From the NCBI GenBank assembly GCA_900472675.1, contig UCJA01000004.1, forward strand, positions 262,578 through 326,577: a stretch of 64,000 bases of DNA, read 5' to 3'. The translations under genes were made by a program, and so were the position numbers. The notes under the pieces were generated by a model. The model saw only the letters and a list, made by a program, of their open reading frames with translations. It was not told where the DNA came from and ran no database searches. Positions 45,570 to 53,979 of this stretch are shown here, piece after piece. This DNA is from Hyphomicrobiales bacterium (GTDB lineage: Bacteria > Pseudomonadota > Alphaproteobacteria > Rhizobiales > Rhizobiaceae). Positions within the stretch are counted from its first letter, which is position 1, and each line of letters begins with the position of its first letter.

Positions 45570-46280
45570 TCAAAGCAGGGCGAAAAGCCCGTCTTCGTCG
45601 GGGCTGTGCGCCACCTCGACATTTGCGTGATAGGGCGGCGGCACATGTTCCAGCAGGCTGTCGCTGATGGCAAGGATCCGCAGGCGGGGCAGGCAGGGGA
45701 GGCGCGCTGCCGGGCTTTGAAAGAACAGACGGGCGGTCTGCGCTGAATAGAGGAGGACGGCATCAGGCGCCGAAACGCCGATCCTCTCCTCGATATCTGC
45801 CGCATCATAGGCGATCCCCAGCATCCGGTAGACTTCGATCACCCGCAGCGGCACGGCCTCTGTTGCCAGCGCCGCCTCGAGGTGCGGCATGCGGGGAGAG
45901 CCGGCGAGATAGAGGACCGGGAGACCGGGGACAGGCAAGCTCTCGATCAGCATGCGTGCCAATCCCTGTCCGTCGCCGGGTCCGATGCGGATATCAGTAA
46001 AGCCGAGCTCCGCGGCCAGGCGGGCCGTCGCTTTCCCGACCGCGAAAACCGGCGTCGATAGGTGTGGTTCAAGCCCGGCACCGAGACTGGTCAGGGCGCG
46101 CAGGGTTTCCGCGCTGGTGACCGCGAGAGCCGCATGGGGGAGGGACAAAGCGTCTGCTGCGGCAGCCACATCGTGAACCGCCTGCGCGAGAGGCAGCAGA
46201 ATGGGCTCGTGGCCAAGGTCTTCCAGCCGCTGCGTGGTGCGGGCGGCACTCAGCTGCGGGCGGGTGACGATGACCCGCAT
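45570..46280 (-). CDS. hemD: Uroporphyrinogen-III synthase
   Basis: A 236-residue HemD: it closes hydroxymethylbilane to uroporphyrinogen III with inversion of ring D. Sequence conservation in the family is low; the start MRVIVTRPQLSAARTTQRLEDLGHEPILLPL and the AVTSAETLRAL and FAVGKATARLAAELGF blocks are characteristic (read as short parts). The assignment is secured by its position five bases after hemC. An 87-bp gap separates it from mic60. Confidence 0.92.
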   Translation of the reverse strand: MRVIVTRPQLSAARTTQRLEDLGHEPILLPLAQAVHDVAAAADALSLPHAALAVTSAETLRALTSLGAGLEPHLSTPVFAVGKATARLAAELGFTDIRIGPGDGQGLARMLIESLPVPGLPVLYLAGSPRMPHLEAALATEAVPLRVIEVYRMLGIAYDAADIEERIGVSAPDAVLLYSAQTARLFFQSPAARLPCLPRLRILAISDSLLEHVPPPYHANVEVAHSPDEDGLFALL

Positions 46281-46285
46281 GGATG

Positions 46286-47224
46286 TCAGCTCCAGCTTTC
46301 GAAAAAGCCGGGACCGGCGGCGGCGCGAACGGCATCGCCCGCCTGCCGGCCAAGCATTTCCGCGTTCGACCGCTTGCCGTCGATCTCGATGCTGTGTTCC
46401 TGGCGGCCGTCAGGGGTCAGGATCAGGCCGGAGAACTTCAGGTCGTCGCCATCGCAGACGGCGTAACCGGCAATCGGCGTGCGGCAGGAGCCATCGAGCG
46501 CTGCCAGGAAGGCGCGCTCACAGGAGACCGCGTCAAAGCTCGGGGCGTGATTGACCGCCTCAAGAATGGTATCGATACGGCTGTCGCCGATGCGGGTCTC
46601 GATGCAGATGGCGCCTTGCGCCGGGGCCGGCGGGAAATCCACCGGGTCGAGAAGCTCGGTGACGACCTCCTCGCGGGTCAGGCGCTTGAGGCCGGCATAG
46701 GCCAAGAGCGTCGCATCCACGTGGCCTTCGTTCAGCTTGCGCAAACGGGTGCCGACGGAGCCGCGGAAGATCGTCACGTGGATATCCGGGCGGATGCGTC
46801 GGATCAGCGCCTGGCGGCGCAGCGAGGCGGATCCGACGGTTGCGCCATGCGGCAGCGCCATCAGGGTCGGGGCTGTGCGTCCGATGACCGCATCGCGAAA
46901 ATCCTCACGCGGCAGATAGGCGGAAATATGCAGACCTTCCGGCAGGGCGGTCGGCATATCCTTGGAGGAATGCACCGCAAAATCCAAATCGCCGGAGATC
47001 AGCTTCTCCTCAAGCTCCAGTGTAAACATGCCCTTGCCGCCGATCTCGCTCAAGGGCCGATCGACGATCCGGTCGCCGGTAGTCGACAGCACCACGATCT
47101 CGAACATTTCCTCGGGCAGGGCGTGTGCCGCCATCAGACGGGCACGGGCCTCCGCGGCCTGGGCAAGCGCCAGGGGGCTGCCTCGCGTCCCGATCCGGAA
47201 AGGTTTTGTTTGCATCCGCGTCAT
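46286..47224 (-). CDS. hemC: Hydroxymethylbilane synthase (porphobilinogen deaminase)
   Basis: HemC polymerises four porphobilinogens on its dipyrromethane cofactor. Cys247 ([12 protein letters not shown]) is the cofactor anchor, and Asp89 in HSSKDMP is catalytic; [14 protein letters not shown] opens the fold. The ATG read from 47224 ([15 protein letters not shown]) is preferred, with 47215 as an alternative; a longer frame runs into the divergent tsaD region. The predicted 312-residue length fits. It is the first gene of the minus-strand heme operon and is divergent from tsaD, with about 60 bp between the starts. Confidence 0.95.
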   Translation of the reverse strand: MTRMQTKPFRIGTRGSPLALAQAAEARARLMAAHALPEEMFEIVVLSTTGDRIVDRPLSEIGGKGMFTLELEEKLISGDLDFAVHSSKDMPTALPEGLHISAYLPREDFRDAVIGRTAPTLMALPHGATVGSASLRRQALIRRIRPDIHVTIFRGSVGTRLRKLNEGHVDATLLAYAGLKRLTREEVVTELLDPVDFPPAPAQGAICIETRIGDSRIDTILEAVNHAPSFDAVSCERAFLAALDGSCRTPIAGYAVCDGDDLKFSGLILTPDGRQEHSIEIDGKRSNAEMLGRQAGDAVRAAAGPGFFESWS

Positions 47225-47285
47225 TCCATTGTTACCGGAGGCTTCGTAAACCGGTTTCCCCGGCATCGCAATTATCGACAGGCGC

Positions 47286-48383
47286 ATGGCGAACTTTCTT
47301 CGCATTCTCGGCATCGAAACAAGCTGCGACGAAACGGCCGCGGCCGTCGTTGCGCGGCATGAGGACGGGCGCGGCGAGATCCTCTCGGACGTGGTGTTTT
47401 CCCAGCTCGATGAGCACAGTGCCTATGGCGGCGTGGTGCCGGAGATCGCAGCGCGCGCCCATGTGGAAGCGCTCGACGGGCTGGTCGAGGAGGCGTTGCG
47501 CCGCGCTGATGTGTCGCTGTCCGAAATCGATGCGGTTGCCGCGACCTCCGGTCCGGGTCTGATCGGTGGCCTGATCGTCGGGCTGATGACGGCAAAGGCG
47601 ATCGCGCGGGCGGCCGGCAAGCCGCTGCTCGCCATCAACCACCTGGAAGGCCATGCGCTGACGGCGCGCCTGACGGATGGCCTGGCTTTCCCCTATCTGA
47701 TGCTGCTCGTCTCCGGCGGGCATACGCAGCTCGTGCTGGTGCGGGGCGTCGGCGAATACGAGCGCTGGGGCACGACCATCGACGATGCGCTCGGCGAAGC
47801 CTTCGACAAGACGGCCAAGCTGCTCGGCCTGCCTTATCCCGGGGGCCCGGCTGTGGAGAAGGCTGCACTGACCGGCGATCCGGACCGCTTTATCTTGCCG
47901 CGGCCGCTGGTGGGCGAGGCGCGGCTCGACTTCTCCTTCTCAGGCTTGAAGACCGCGGTGCGGCAGGCAGCGACCGAGATCGCGCCGTTGTCGGATCAGG
48001 ACGTCGCTGATATCTGCGCCTCGTTCCAGAAGGCGATCACCCGGACGCTGCGGGACCGGATCGGCCGCGGGCTTGCGCGCTTTAAACAGGAATTTGCGGG
48101 CCTCGACGTGGGGCCGGCGCTGGTGGTTGCCGGGGGTGTCGCCGCCAACCAGGCGATCCGCCGGACGCTGCAGGCGCTTTGCCTAGAGCACGGCTTCCGT
48201 TTCATCGCGCCGCCGCTGAGCCTCTGCACAGACAATGCCGCCATGATTGCCTGGGCCGGGCTGGAACGGCTTGCGGAAGACATGCCCACCGACGGCTTCG
48301 AGGTGGCGCCACGCTCCCGCTGGCCACTGGATGCGCAGGCGCAGTCGCTGCTTGGATCCGGCAAGCGTGGTGCCAAGGCATGA
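47286..48383 (+). CDS. tsaD: tRNA N6-adenosine threonylcarbamoyltransferase TsaD
   Basis: TsaD transfers the threonylcarbamoyl group to A37 of ANN-reading tRNAs. The 365-residue protein has the ASKHA fold with metal-binding His119 and His123 (INHLEGHAL), the phosphate loop [12 protein letters not shown] and [11 protein letters not shown]. It is essential in most bacteria. Its t6A product is the substrate for MtaB encoded at 5043. The stop codon overlaps the gpsA start by four bases (ATGA). Confidence 0.97.
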   Translation: MANFLRILGIETSCDETAAAVVARHEDGRGEILSDVVFSQLDEHSAYGGVVPEIAARAHVEALDGLVEEALRRADVSLSEIDAVAATSGPGLIGGLIVGLMTAKAIARAAGKPLLAINHLEGHALTARLTDGLAFPYLMLLVSGGHTQLVLVRGVGEYERWGTTIDDALGEAFDKTAKLLGLPYPGGPAVEKAALTGDPDRFILPRPLVGEARLDFSFSGLKTAVRQAATEIAPLSDQDVADICASFQKAITRTLRDRIGRGLARFKQEFAGLDVGPALVVAGGVAANQAIRRTLQALCLEHGFRFIAPPLSLCTDNAAMIAWAGLERLAEDMPTDGFEVAPRSRWPLDAQAQSLLGSGKRGAKA

Positions 48384-49381
48384 CGGCTGATACGCAAAGG
48401 ACGCCGTCGATCGCCGTGATCGGTGCCGGAGCCTTCGGGACTGCGCTCGCCGCCGTCATGGCGCGGGAGGGACGGCATCCGGTGACGCTGATCGGGCGCG
48501 ACCCGGACCTGATGAACGACCTTCGCGACGACGGCACCCACGAGATGGCACTGCCGGGCGTGCCGCTGCCGGATGCCCTGGAATTTTCCGCCGAGCCAGA
48601 CGCCATCGAGCAGGCGAGCTTCGTGCTGTTTGCCATGCCCTCGCAGGCGCAACTCGATGCGGCCCGGCACTACGGCCCCTATCTTTCCGCGGATACTGTC
48701 GTCGTGACCTGCGCCAAGGGGATCGACCGGGTGTCCGGCCGGCTGCTGACCGAGGTGCTGGAGGAAGCGCTGCCGCATCATTCCGTCGCAGCGCTTTCGG
48801 GCCCTGGATTTGCGGCCGACATTGCCCGTGGCTTGCCGACCGCCATGACGATCGCTGCCGCCGACGAAGCGCTGGCCGAGCGTCTCGCCACAGCGCTGTC
48901 GAGCCGGACCTTCCGCCTCTATCCTTCGGCCGACCGGATCGGCGTGCAACTGGGCGGGGCTCTCAAGAACGTGCTGGCGATCGCCTGTGGCATCGTCGAA
49001 GGCGCGGGGCTTGGCGAATCTGCCCGTGCGGCGCTGATTTCCCGCGGGCTTGCGGAGATGTCGCGACTGGTCGAGACCATGGGCGGCAAGGCGGATACCG
49101 TGCGCGGCCTGTCCGGGCTCGGCGATCTGGTGCTGACCGGAACCAGCCATCAATCGAGAAACCTGCGGTTCGGCATCGCGCTCGGCCAGGGCCTGCCGGC
49201 GGAAACACAGGGCGGCTCGCTGGTCGAGGGGGTGTTTGCCGCCTCTATCGCCGCCCGACTGGGCGCGCAGCATTCCGTCGACCTGCCGGTCACCGAGGCG
49301 GTGGCGGCCATCATCGACGGGACGCTTGACATTCCTGCTGCGGTCGAGCGCCTGATGGCGCGGCCGATCACCACCGAATAA
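48380..49381 (+). CDS. gpsA: Glycerol-3-phosphate dehydrogenase [NAD(P)+]
   Basis: GpsA makes sn-glycerol 3-phosphate for phospholipids. The 333-residue product has the Rossmann motif [11 protein letters not shown] near the N-terminus, the FAMPSQ and TCAKGID blocks, and the catalytic lysine in [30 protein letters not shown] is a further family signature. The ATG at 48380 overlaps tsaD (ATGA), as is common in rhizobia; the YciI gene follows after 29 bases. Confidence 0.96.
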   Translation: MTADTQRTPSIAVIGAGAFGTALAAVMAREGRHPVTLIGRDPDLMNDLRDDGTHEMALPGVPLPDALEFSAEPDAIEQASFVLFAMPSQAQLDAARHYGPYLSADTVVVTCAKGIDRVSGRLLTEVLEEALPHHSVAALSGPGFAADIARGLPTAMTIAAADEALAERLATALSSRTFRLYPSADRIGVQLGGALKNVLAIACGIVEGAGLGESARAALISRGLAEMSRLVETMGGKADTVRGLSGLGDLVLTGTSHQSRNLRFGIALGQGLPAETQGGSLVEGVFAASIAARLGAQHSVDLPVTEAVAAIIDGTLDIPAAVERLMARPITTE

Positions 49382-49410
49382 GACCTCAAGGTTCAACCAG
49401 GAGAGACCCG

Positions 49411-49716
49411 ATGCTGTTTGCCTTTCTCTGCACCGACAAGCCGAACCACCTGAATGTCCGCATGGAAACGCGTCCAGCGCATCTGGAGCATCTCACCAAG
49501 CTGAACGACGCCGGCCAGCTGAAGTTTGCCGGCCCCTTCCTCGACGACGATGGCAAGCCGAACGGCAGCCTCGTCGTGGTCGACGCGGCGGACATGGCCG
49601 CTGCCCGTTCGCTTGCGGAAGCCGACCCCTACTACCTGGCCGGCCTGTTCGAAAAGGTCGACGTGAAGCCCTGGAGCTGGACGATTAACAACCCTGGCAA
49701 CAACCCGGCGGAGTGA
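49411..49716 (+). CDS. YciI family protein
   Basis: A 101-residue YCII-domain protein: MLFAFLCTDKPNHLNVRMETRPAHLEHLTKL (read in parts) with a conserved histidine in the RPAHLEHL segment, then AGPFLDDDGKPNGSLVVVD and the YYLAGLFEKVDVKPW end. YciI proteins have a ferredoxin-like fold with a putative His/Asp active site; their function is not established. It lies in a tight run tsaD-gpsA-yciI-EVE and has GGAGAG in front of the ATG. Confidence 0.88.
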   Translation: MLFAFLCTDKPNHLNVRMETRPAHLEHLTKLNDAGQLKFAGPFLDDDGKPNGSLVVVDAADMAAARSLAEADPYYLAGLFEKVDVKPWSWTINNPGNNPAE

Positions 49717-49723
49717 GGGTTAG

Positions 49724-50164
49724 ATGGCCTACTGGCTTTACAAGTCCGAACCGGCGACCTGGTCCTGGGAGCAGCAGAAGGCTGCCGGGGAGAAGGGAAC
49801 GGAATGGTCGGGCGTGCGCAACTATCTCGCCCGCAACAACATGCGGGCCATGAAGATCGGCGACAAGGGCTTCTTCTACCACTCCAACGAGGGGCTGGAG
49901 ATCGTCGGGATCGTTGAGGTCTGCGCGCTGTCGCATCCGGATTCGACGGCCAAGGGCGATCCCAAATGGGACTGCGTCGATATCCGGTCGGTCACCGACG
50001 TGCCGAAGCCGATTACCCTCAAGGACATCAAGGCCAACCCCAAGTTCGAGAAGATGGCGCTCGTGACCTCCATGCGGCTTTCCGTGCAGCCGGTGACGGA
50101 AGAGGAGTATCTCGAGATCTGCCGGCTCGGCGGTGTCGACAAGCCGCCGCGTTCGCCGGACTGA
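49724..50164 (+). CDS. EVE domain-containing protein
   Basis: A 146-residue EVE-domain protein, a PUA-like fold that binds modified nucleobases. MAYWLYKSEPATWSWEQQ, the aromatic WSGVRNYLARNNMRAMKIGD and FYHSNEGLEIVGIVEV blocks mark the family (thymocyte nuclear protein 1 / YTH-related). The start is the ATG at 49724, seven bases after the YciI stop. The gene end is close to, or overlaps, the following methyltransferase gene, depending on that gene's start. Confidence 0.92.
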   Translation: MAYWLYKSEPATWSWEQQKAAGEKGTEWSGVRNYLARNNMRAMKIGDKGFFYHSNEGLEIVGIVEVCALSHPDSTAKGDPKWDCVDIRSVTDVPKPITLKDIKANPKFEKMALVTSMRLSVQPVTEEEYLEICRLGGVDKPPRSPD

Positions 50165-50171
50165 AGCGCGC

Positions 50172-50819
50172 TTGAAGACCGATCCCCGCCGCTTCATCCT
50201 TGACAATACGGCGCTGATGGCTCCGCCGCATGTGTCCGAGATCCAGCTTCATCTTGCGGACGAAGCGCACGCGCTGTGGCAGAAGACGGAAGAGGAGCTG
50301 GAGGCGATCGGTCTGCCGCCTCCGTTCTGGGCGTTTGCCTGGGCCGGCGGGCAGGGGCTGGCGCGGCATGTGCTCGATTATCCGCAACTGGTGGCGGGCA
50401 AGAAGGTGCTCGATTTTGCAAGCGGTTCCGGGCTGGTCGCGATTGCCGCCAAGCTTTCGGGTGCTTCCCATGTGCTGGCGGCAGATATCGACCCCTGGGC
50501 CGAAACGGCGATTGCCCTCAATGCGGCGGAAAACGGCGTTGCAATCGAGTTTACCGCCGTAAACCAGATCGGCAGTCTGGTGGACGCGGAGGTGCTTCTG
50601 GCCGGCGACGTGTTCTATGACAAGAGTTTTGCCCACGCGCTGATCCCCTGGTTCGCGCAACTTGCAGCGAGCGGGGTGCTGGTCCTGGTGGGGGACCCCG
50701 GTCGCGCCTATTGCCCAAAAGACCGGCTTGAACCGCTTGGCATCTACGAAGTGCCGGTGACCCGGGCGCTGGAGGACAGCGAGGTCAAGCGCACCACCGT
50801 CTGGCGGTTTGTCGGCTAG
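50172..50819 (+). CDS. Class I SAM-dependent methyltransferase (ETFB-lysine / protein methyltransferase-like)
   Basis: A 215-residue seven-beta-strand methyltransferase. The SAM loop is VLDFASGSGLVAIAAKLSGA, preceded by GLPPPFWAFAWAGGQGLARHVLDYP, a block typical of relatives of electron-transfer-flavoprotein-beta lysine methyltransferase and often annotated as nicotinamide N-methyltransferase-like. The start is uncertain: a TTG at 50172 just after the EVE stop is preferred because conservation begins near PRRFILDNTAL; a GTG at 50133 would overlap the EVE gene by 32 bases, and an ATG at 50217 would cut conserved residues. The substrate is unknown. Confidence 0.82.
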   Translation: MKTDPRRFILDNTALMAPPHVSEIQLHLADEAHALWQKTEEELEAIGLPPPFWAFAWAGGQGLARHVLDYPQLVAGKKVLDFASGSGLVAIAAKLSGASHVLAADIDPWAETAIALNAAENGVAIEFTAVNQIGSLVDAEVLLAGDVFYDKSFAHALIPWFAQLAASGVLVLVGDPGRAYCPKDRLEPLGIYEVPVTRALEDSEVKRTTVWRFVG

Positions 50820-50922
50820 AACCGACGGCGCGGCCTGCGCAAACGCCGGCAGATTTGCATCTCGTCCGCGATCGTTCTAAGGCGTCCTCAAGCAGTCACT
50901 TATTGATCACGAGGATATCATC

Positions 50923-52233
50923 TTGTCCGACCCATCCGCCGCCGCTCCGGCACCTCACTATACGGCGGAGGAAACCCGCCACCGCATCCTGGCGATCGTC
51001 GCGGCGTCGTCCGGCAATCTCGTCGAGTGGTTCGACTTCTACGTCTATGCCTTCACGGCGCTTTATTTCAGCAGCTCGTTCTTTCCGAACTCCGATCCGA
51101 CGGTCCAGCTGCTGCAGACGGCGGGCGTTTTCGCCGCCGGCTTCCTGATGCGCCCGATCGGCGGCTGGCTGTTTGGCCGGATTGCCGACCGCACCGGTCG
51201 CAAGTCCTCGATGCTGATCTCGGTGTCGATGATGTGCTTCGGATCGCTGATGATCGCGGTGCTGCCGACCTATGCGCAGATCGGCAGCTGGGCACCTTTG
51301 CTGCTTCTGGTCGCACGGTTGATCCAGGGCCTGTCGGTGGGTGGCGAATACGGCACAACGGCCACTTACATGTCGGAAGTTGCGCTGCGCGGCCGGCGCG
51401 GCTTCTTCTCATCCTTCCAGTATGTGACGCTGATCGGCGGGCAGCTGCTGGCCGTGCTGGTGATCGTCATCATGGAGACCCTGCTGGACAAGGAGCAGAT
51501 CACCGACTGGGGCTGGCGCATTCCCTTCGTGATCGGCGCGGTGGCGGCCGTCGTTTCGATCTTCCTGCGACGCACCATGACCGAGACCCAGAAGGCCGAC
51601 GTCATCAAGAGCGACAAGGCCGGCTCGCTGTCGGAACTCTTCCGCCACCACACCCCGGCCTTCCTGACGGTTCTGGGCTATACGGCGGGCGGTTCGCTGA
51701 TCTTCTATACGTTCACGACCTACATGCAGAAGTACCTGGTCAACACGGTCCATATGCCGGTGAAGACCGCGAGCTATATTATGACCGTCGCGCTGTTTCT
51801 TTACATGTGCATGCAGCCGCTGTTCGGCGCGCTCTCCGACCGCATCGGGCGCCGCAGCAGCATGCTGATGTTCGGCGCGCTCGGTACGCTCTGCACGGTG
51901 CCGATCCTGAGCACGCTGCAATACGTGACCAATCCGATCGTGGCGGGTGTGCTGATCGTCGCGGCACTGGCAATCGTCAGCTTCTACACCTCGATCAGCG
52001 GCATCGTGAAAGCCGAGATGTTTCCGCCGGAAGTGCGGGCGCTCGGTGTTGGTCTGGCCTATGCGCTCGGCAATGCGATCTTCGGCGGATCGGCGGAGTT
52101 CGTGGCGCTGTCGATGAAGACCGCCGGCTACGAGCAGATGTTCTACTGGTACGTCACAGTCATGATGGTCATCGCTCTGCTCGTCTCGCTGCGCCTGCCG
52201 CGCCAGGCGCGATACCTGCATCAGGACCACTGA
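50923..52233 (+). CDS. MFS transporter, metabolite:H+ symporter (alpha-ketoglutarate permease-like)
   Basis: A 436-residue, 12-helix transporter of the MHS family. [21 protein letters not shown] near the N-terminus, [21 protein letters not shown] and the [17 protein letters not shown] segment are signatures shared with the alpha-ketoglutarate permease KgtP and related dicarboxylate carriers. The start is a TTG at 50923 with GAGGA eight bases upstream. The substrate is inferred from family only. Its closeness to the sdh-suc genes is suggestive but not proof of function. A terminator follows. Confidence 0.87.
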   Translation: MSDPSAAAPAPHYTAEETRHRILAIVAASSGNLVEWFDFYVYAFTALYFSSSFFPNSDPTVQLLQTAGVFAAGFLMRPIGGWLFGRIADRTGRKSSMLISVSMMCFGSLMIAVLPTYAQIGSWAPLLLLVARLIQGLSVGGEYGTTATYMSEVALRGRRGFFSSFQYVTLIGGQLLAVLVIVIMETLLDKEQITDWGWRIPFVIGAVAAVVSIFLRRTMTETQKADVIKSDKAGSLSELFRHHTPAFLTVLGYTAGGSLIFYTFTTYMQKYLVNTVHMPVKTASYIMTVALFLYMCMQPLFGALSDRIGRRSSMLMFGALGTLCTVPILSTLQYVTNPIVAGVLIVAALAIVSFYTSISGIVKAEMFPPEVRALGVGLAYALGNAIFGGSAEFVALSMKTAGYEQMFYWYVTVMMVIALLVSLRLPRQARYLHQDH

Positions 52234-52264
52234 CAGGCGGCGCCTGAAGCACTGCGACATGCCC

Positions 52265-52293
52265 AAGGGCGCGGGACCTCCTGCGCCCTTTTC
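52265..52293 (+). terminator. Terminator after the MHS transporter gene
   Basis: An 8-bp stem, AAGGGCGC with GCGCCCTT (52265-52272 and 52283-52290), followed by TTTTC, lies 31 bases after the stop and between convergent genes. Confidence 0.7.
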
Positions 52294-52316
52294 TCATCCG
52301 GATTTGCTCGCCCGAT

Positions 52317-52904
52317 TCAGCCGCCGCCACCGCGGATGACGCAGACGCCTTCCTCGTAGGAGCAGCCGTTGCGGGCCACGAAGTTTTCGCTGCTACCCTG
52401 GCCGACTCGGATGATCTTCATGTGCGAGGCCTGCGGGGTCCGGAATGACGGTTCCAGCTGGGCAGAGCCGTAGCCGCGATCGAAATAGATGCCATTGCCC
52501 TGGTCGCTGTAGGCCCAGGTGGAGCCCGCCCATGTGGAACCCGACCGTTCGGTGCGGAAATTGGAACCGTCGCTGCCGAACCTGCGGATTGCGTGGTCAT
52601 GGTCCCTACGGTCGTTGCGGGCCAGATCACTGTGCCGGGGGCGGTTGTCGCGAACCCAGCGGTCGTCATGGGCCCGGCGGTCGTTTCGGACCCATTGGCG
52701 GTGGCGCGGGAAGCTGAGATTGTTGCCGCGGAATTCCGAACGGCTGACCTCGCGACTATCATGGCTGCCGTGGCTGCCATGGTGAAGCCTTAGCTCCGCG
52801 GCCTGTGCCGATGAGCCGAAAACACTTCCGGCAAGTATTGCCAAAGCGAGCATCAGGGAGAGTGAAGGCACTGCCAAAACAGGCTTGATACGATTCGCGA
52901 TCAT
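52317..52904 (-). CDS. Secreted His/Arg/Asp-rich protein of unknown function
   Basis: A 195-residue exported protein with a clear signal peptide (SLSLMLALAILAGSVFGSSAQA, read in parts, cleavage near residue 35). Residues 40-120 are rich in His, Arg and Asp with imperfect repeats such as WVRNDRRAHDD, WVRDNRPRHSD and LARNDRRDHD. The C-terminal part is more ordered and has two cysteines near the end (GCSYEEGVC) and a glycine tail. I do not recognise the family. The charged repeats could bind metal or an anionic envelope polymer. A CtrA-type site lies 21-35 bases before its start. Confidence 0.7.
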   Translation of the reverse strand: MIANRIKPVLAVPSLSLMLALAILAGSVFGSSAQAAELRLHHGSHGSHDSREVSRSEFRGNNLSFPRHRQWVRNDRRAHDDRWVRDNRPRHSDLARNDRRDHDHAIRRFGSDGSNFRTERSGSTWAGSTWAYSDQGNGIYFDRGYGSAQLEPSFRTPQASHMKIIRVGQGSSENFVARNGCSYEEGVCVIRGGGG

Positions 52905-52924
52905 GGCGAACTCCTGCGATACGG

Positions 52925-52939
52925 TTAACTGAAAGTTAA
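52925..52939. promoter_or_regulatory. Exact TTAA-N7-TTAA (CtrA-type) site between the secreted protein gene and sdhC
   Basis: TTAA (52925-52928), seven bases, TTAA (52936-52939), embedded in two GTTAAC hexamers. It is 21 bases from the start of the minus-strand secreted protein gene and about 245 bases from sdhC, so it more likely acts on the former. Confidence 0.5.
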
Positions 52940-53106
52940 CATATCATGGGACGTCTGGTCGCGGCGACAAGGATTTCTTTGTGCGATATGGCTAATAATG
53001 GTGACGGACTTGCGTCACCGATTCGCGCTGCAATCGAACAATCGATTAAATTCGCGATCGTGCCACAATGTTCTTGTCGTCAGACATCCGTGAGATTAAA
53101 CCACGC

Positions 53107-53142
53107 GCATGATGCAATGCACATTTCTTCATCATGCATTGC
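53107..53142 (+). promoter_or_regulatory. Two competing hairpins in the sdhC leader
   Basis: GCATGATG (53107-53114) can pair with CATCATGC (53130-53137), while GCAATGCA (53114-53121) can pair with TGCATTGC (53135-53142). The two pairings share bases and exclude each other. They lie 44 bases upstream of the sdhC start. Confidence 0.4.
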
Positions 53143-53185
53143 CGGGCGCTGCCCTTGATACTGCATACGACGCCGCGAGGTCCTG

Positions 53186-53578
53186 ATGGCGAATGTCACG
53201 AATAACCGGCCTTTGTCGCCGCATCTCTCTATCTACAAGCCGATCCCCACCATGGTCATGTCGATCGTGCACCGCATCACCGGCGGCGCGCTCTACTTCG
53301 GCACCATCCTGGTTGCATGGTGGCTGATTGCCGCCGCCAGCGGTCCTGCCTATTACGACTGGGCCAACTGGGCGCTCGGCAGCATTCTCGGCAAGCTGGT
53401 CCTTCTCGGCTATACCTGGGCGCTGATCCACCACATGCTCGGAGGCTTCCGGCATTTCATGTGGGATCTTGGCCATGGCTTCGAAAAGGAATTTTCCACG
53501 AAGCTCGCCATCGCCAATGTCATCGGATCGATCTGTCTGACCATCGTGGTCTGGGTGGTCGGCTTCCTCGTTCGCTAA
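53186..53578 (+). CDS. sdhC: Succinate dehydrogenase cytochrome b556 subunit
   Basis: A 130-residue membrane anchor with three helices. The quinone-site motif SIVHRITGG (Ser26, Arg30) and the heme b ligand His83 in [13 protein letters not shown] are both visible. It starts [19 protein letters not shown], typical of alphaproteobacterial SdhC. It is the first gene of sdhCDAB, 13 bases before sdhD, and its leader contains alternative hairpins. Confidence 0.96.
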   Translation: MANVTNNRPLSPHLSIYKPIPTMVMSIVHRITGGALYFGTILVAWWLIAAASGPAYYDWANWALGSILGKLVLLGYTWALIHHMLGGFRHFMWDLGHGFEKEFSTKLAIANVIGSICLTIVVWVVGFLVR

Positions 53579-53591
53579 GGAAATCCCTTCC

Positions 53592-53972
53592 ATGGATATG
53601 CGCACCCCGCTTGGTAAGGTCCGCGGACTGGGCTCCGCCAAGGACGGCACCGACCATTTCTGGCGCCAGCGCCTGACAGCGGTCGCCAATGTGCCGCTGA
53701 TGCTCTTTTTTGTTATCTTCATGATCCTCTACGCGGGAAAACCGTATCCAGAGGTGATCGCAGCGCTGTCGAACCCGCTTGTCGCGGTGGTCATGGGGCT
53801 CGTGGTCGTCTCCGGCATCATTCACATGCGGCTCGGAATGCAGGTGATCATCGAGGACTATGTCCACAGCGAGTTCGGCAAGGTGGCCCTCATCATGCTC
53901 AACACGTTCTTTTCGATCCTGATCGCCGGACTCTGTCTGTTCGCCGTTCTGAAAATCGCTTTTGCAGGATAA
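53592..53972 (+). CDS. sdhD: Succinate dehydrogenase hydrophobic membrane anchor subunit
   Basis: A 126-residue three-helix anchor. The start [27 protein letters not shown] is typical of rhizobial SdhD (read in parts), and [17 protein letters not shown] contains the second heme/quinone-side histidine and aspartate. It pairs with SdhC to bind heme b and ubiquinone. It ends seven bases before the sdhA ATG. Confidence 0.95.
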   Translation: MDMRTPLGKVRGLGSAKDGTDHFWRQRLTAVANVPLMLFFVIFMILYAGKPYPEVIAALSNPLVAVVMGLVVVSGIIHMRLGMQVIIEDYVHSEFGKVALIMLNTFFSILIAGLCLFAVLKIAFAG

Positions 53973-53979
53973 ATCCGAC

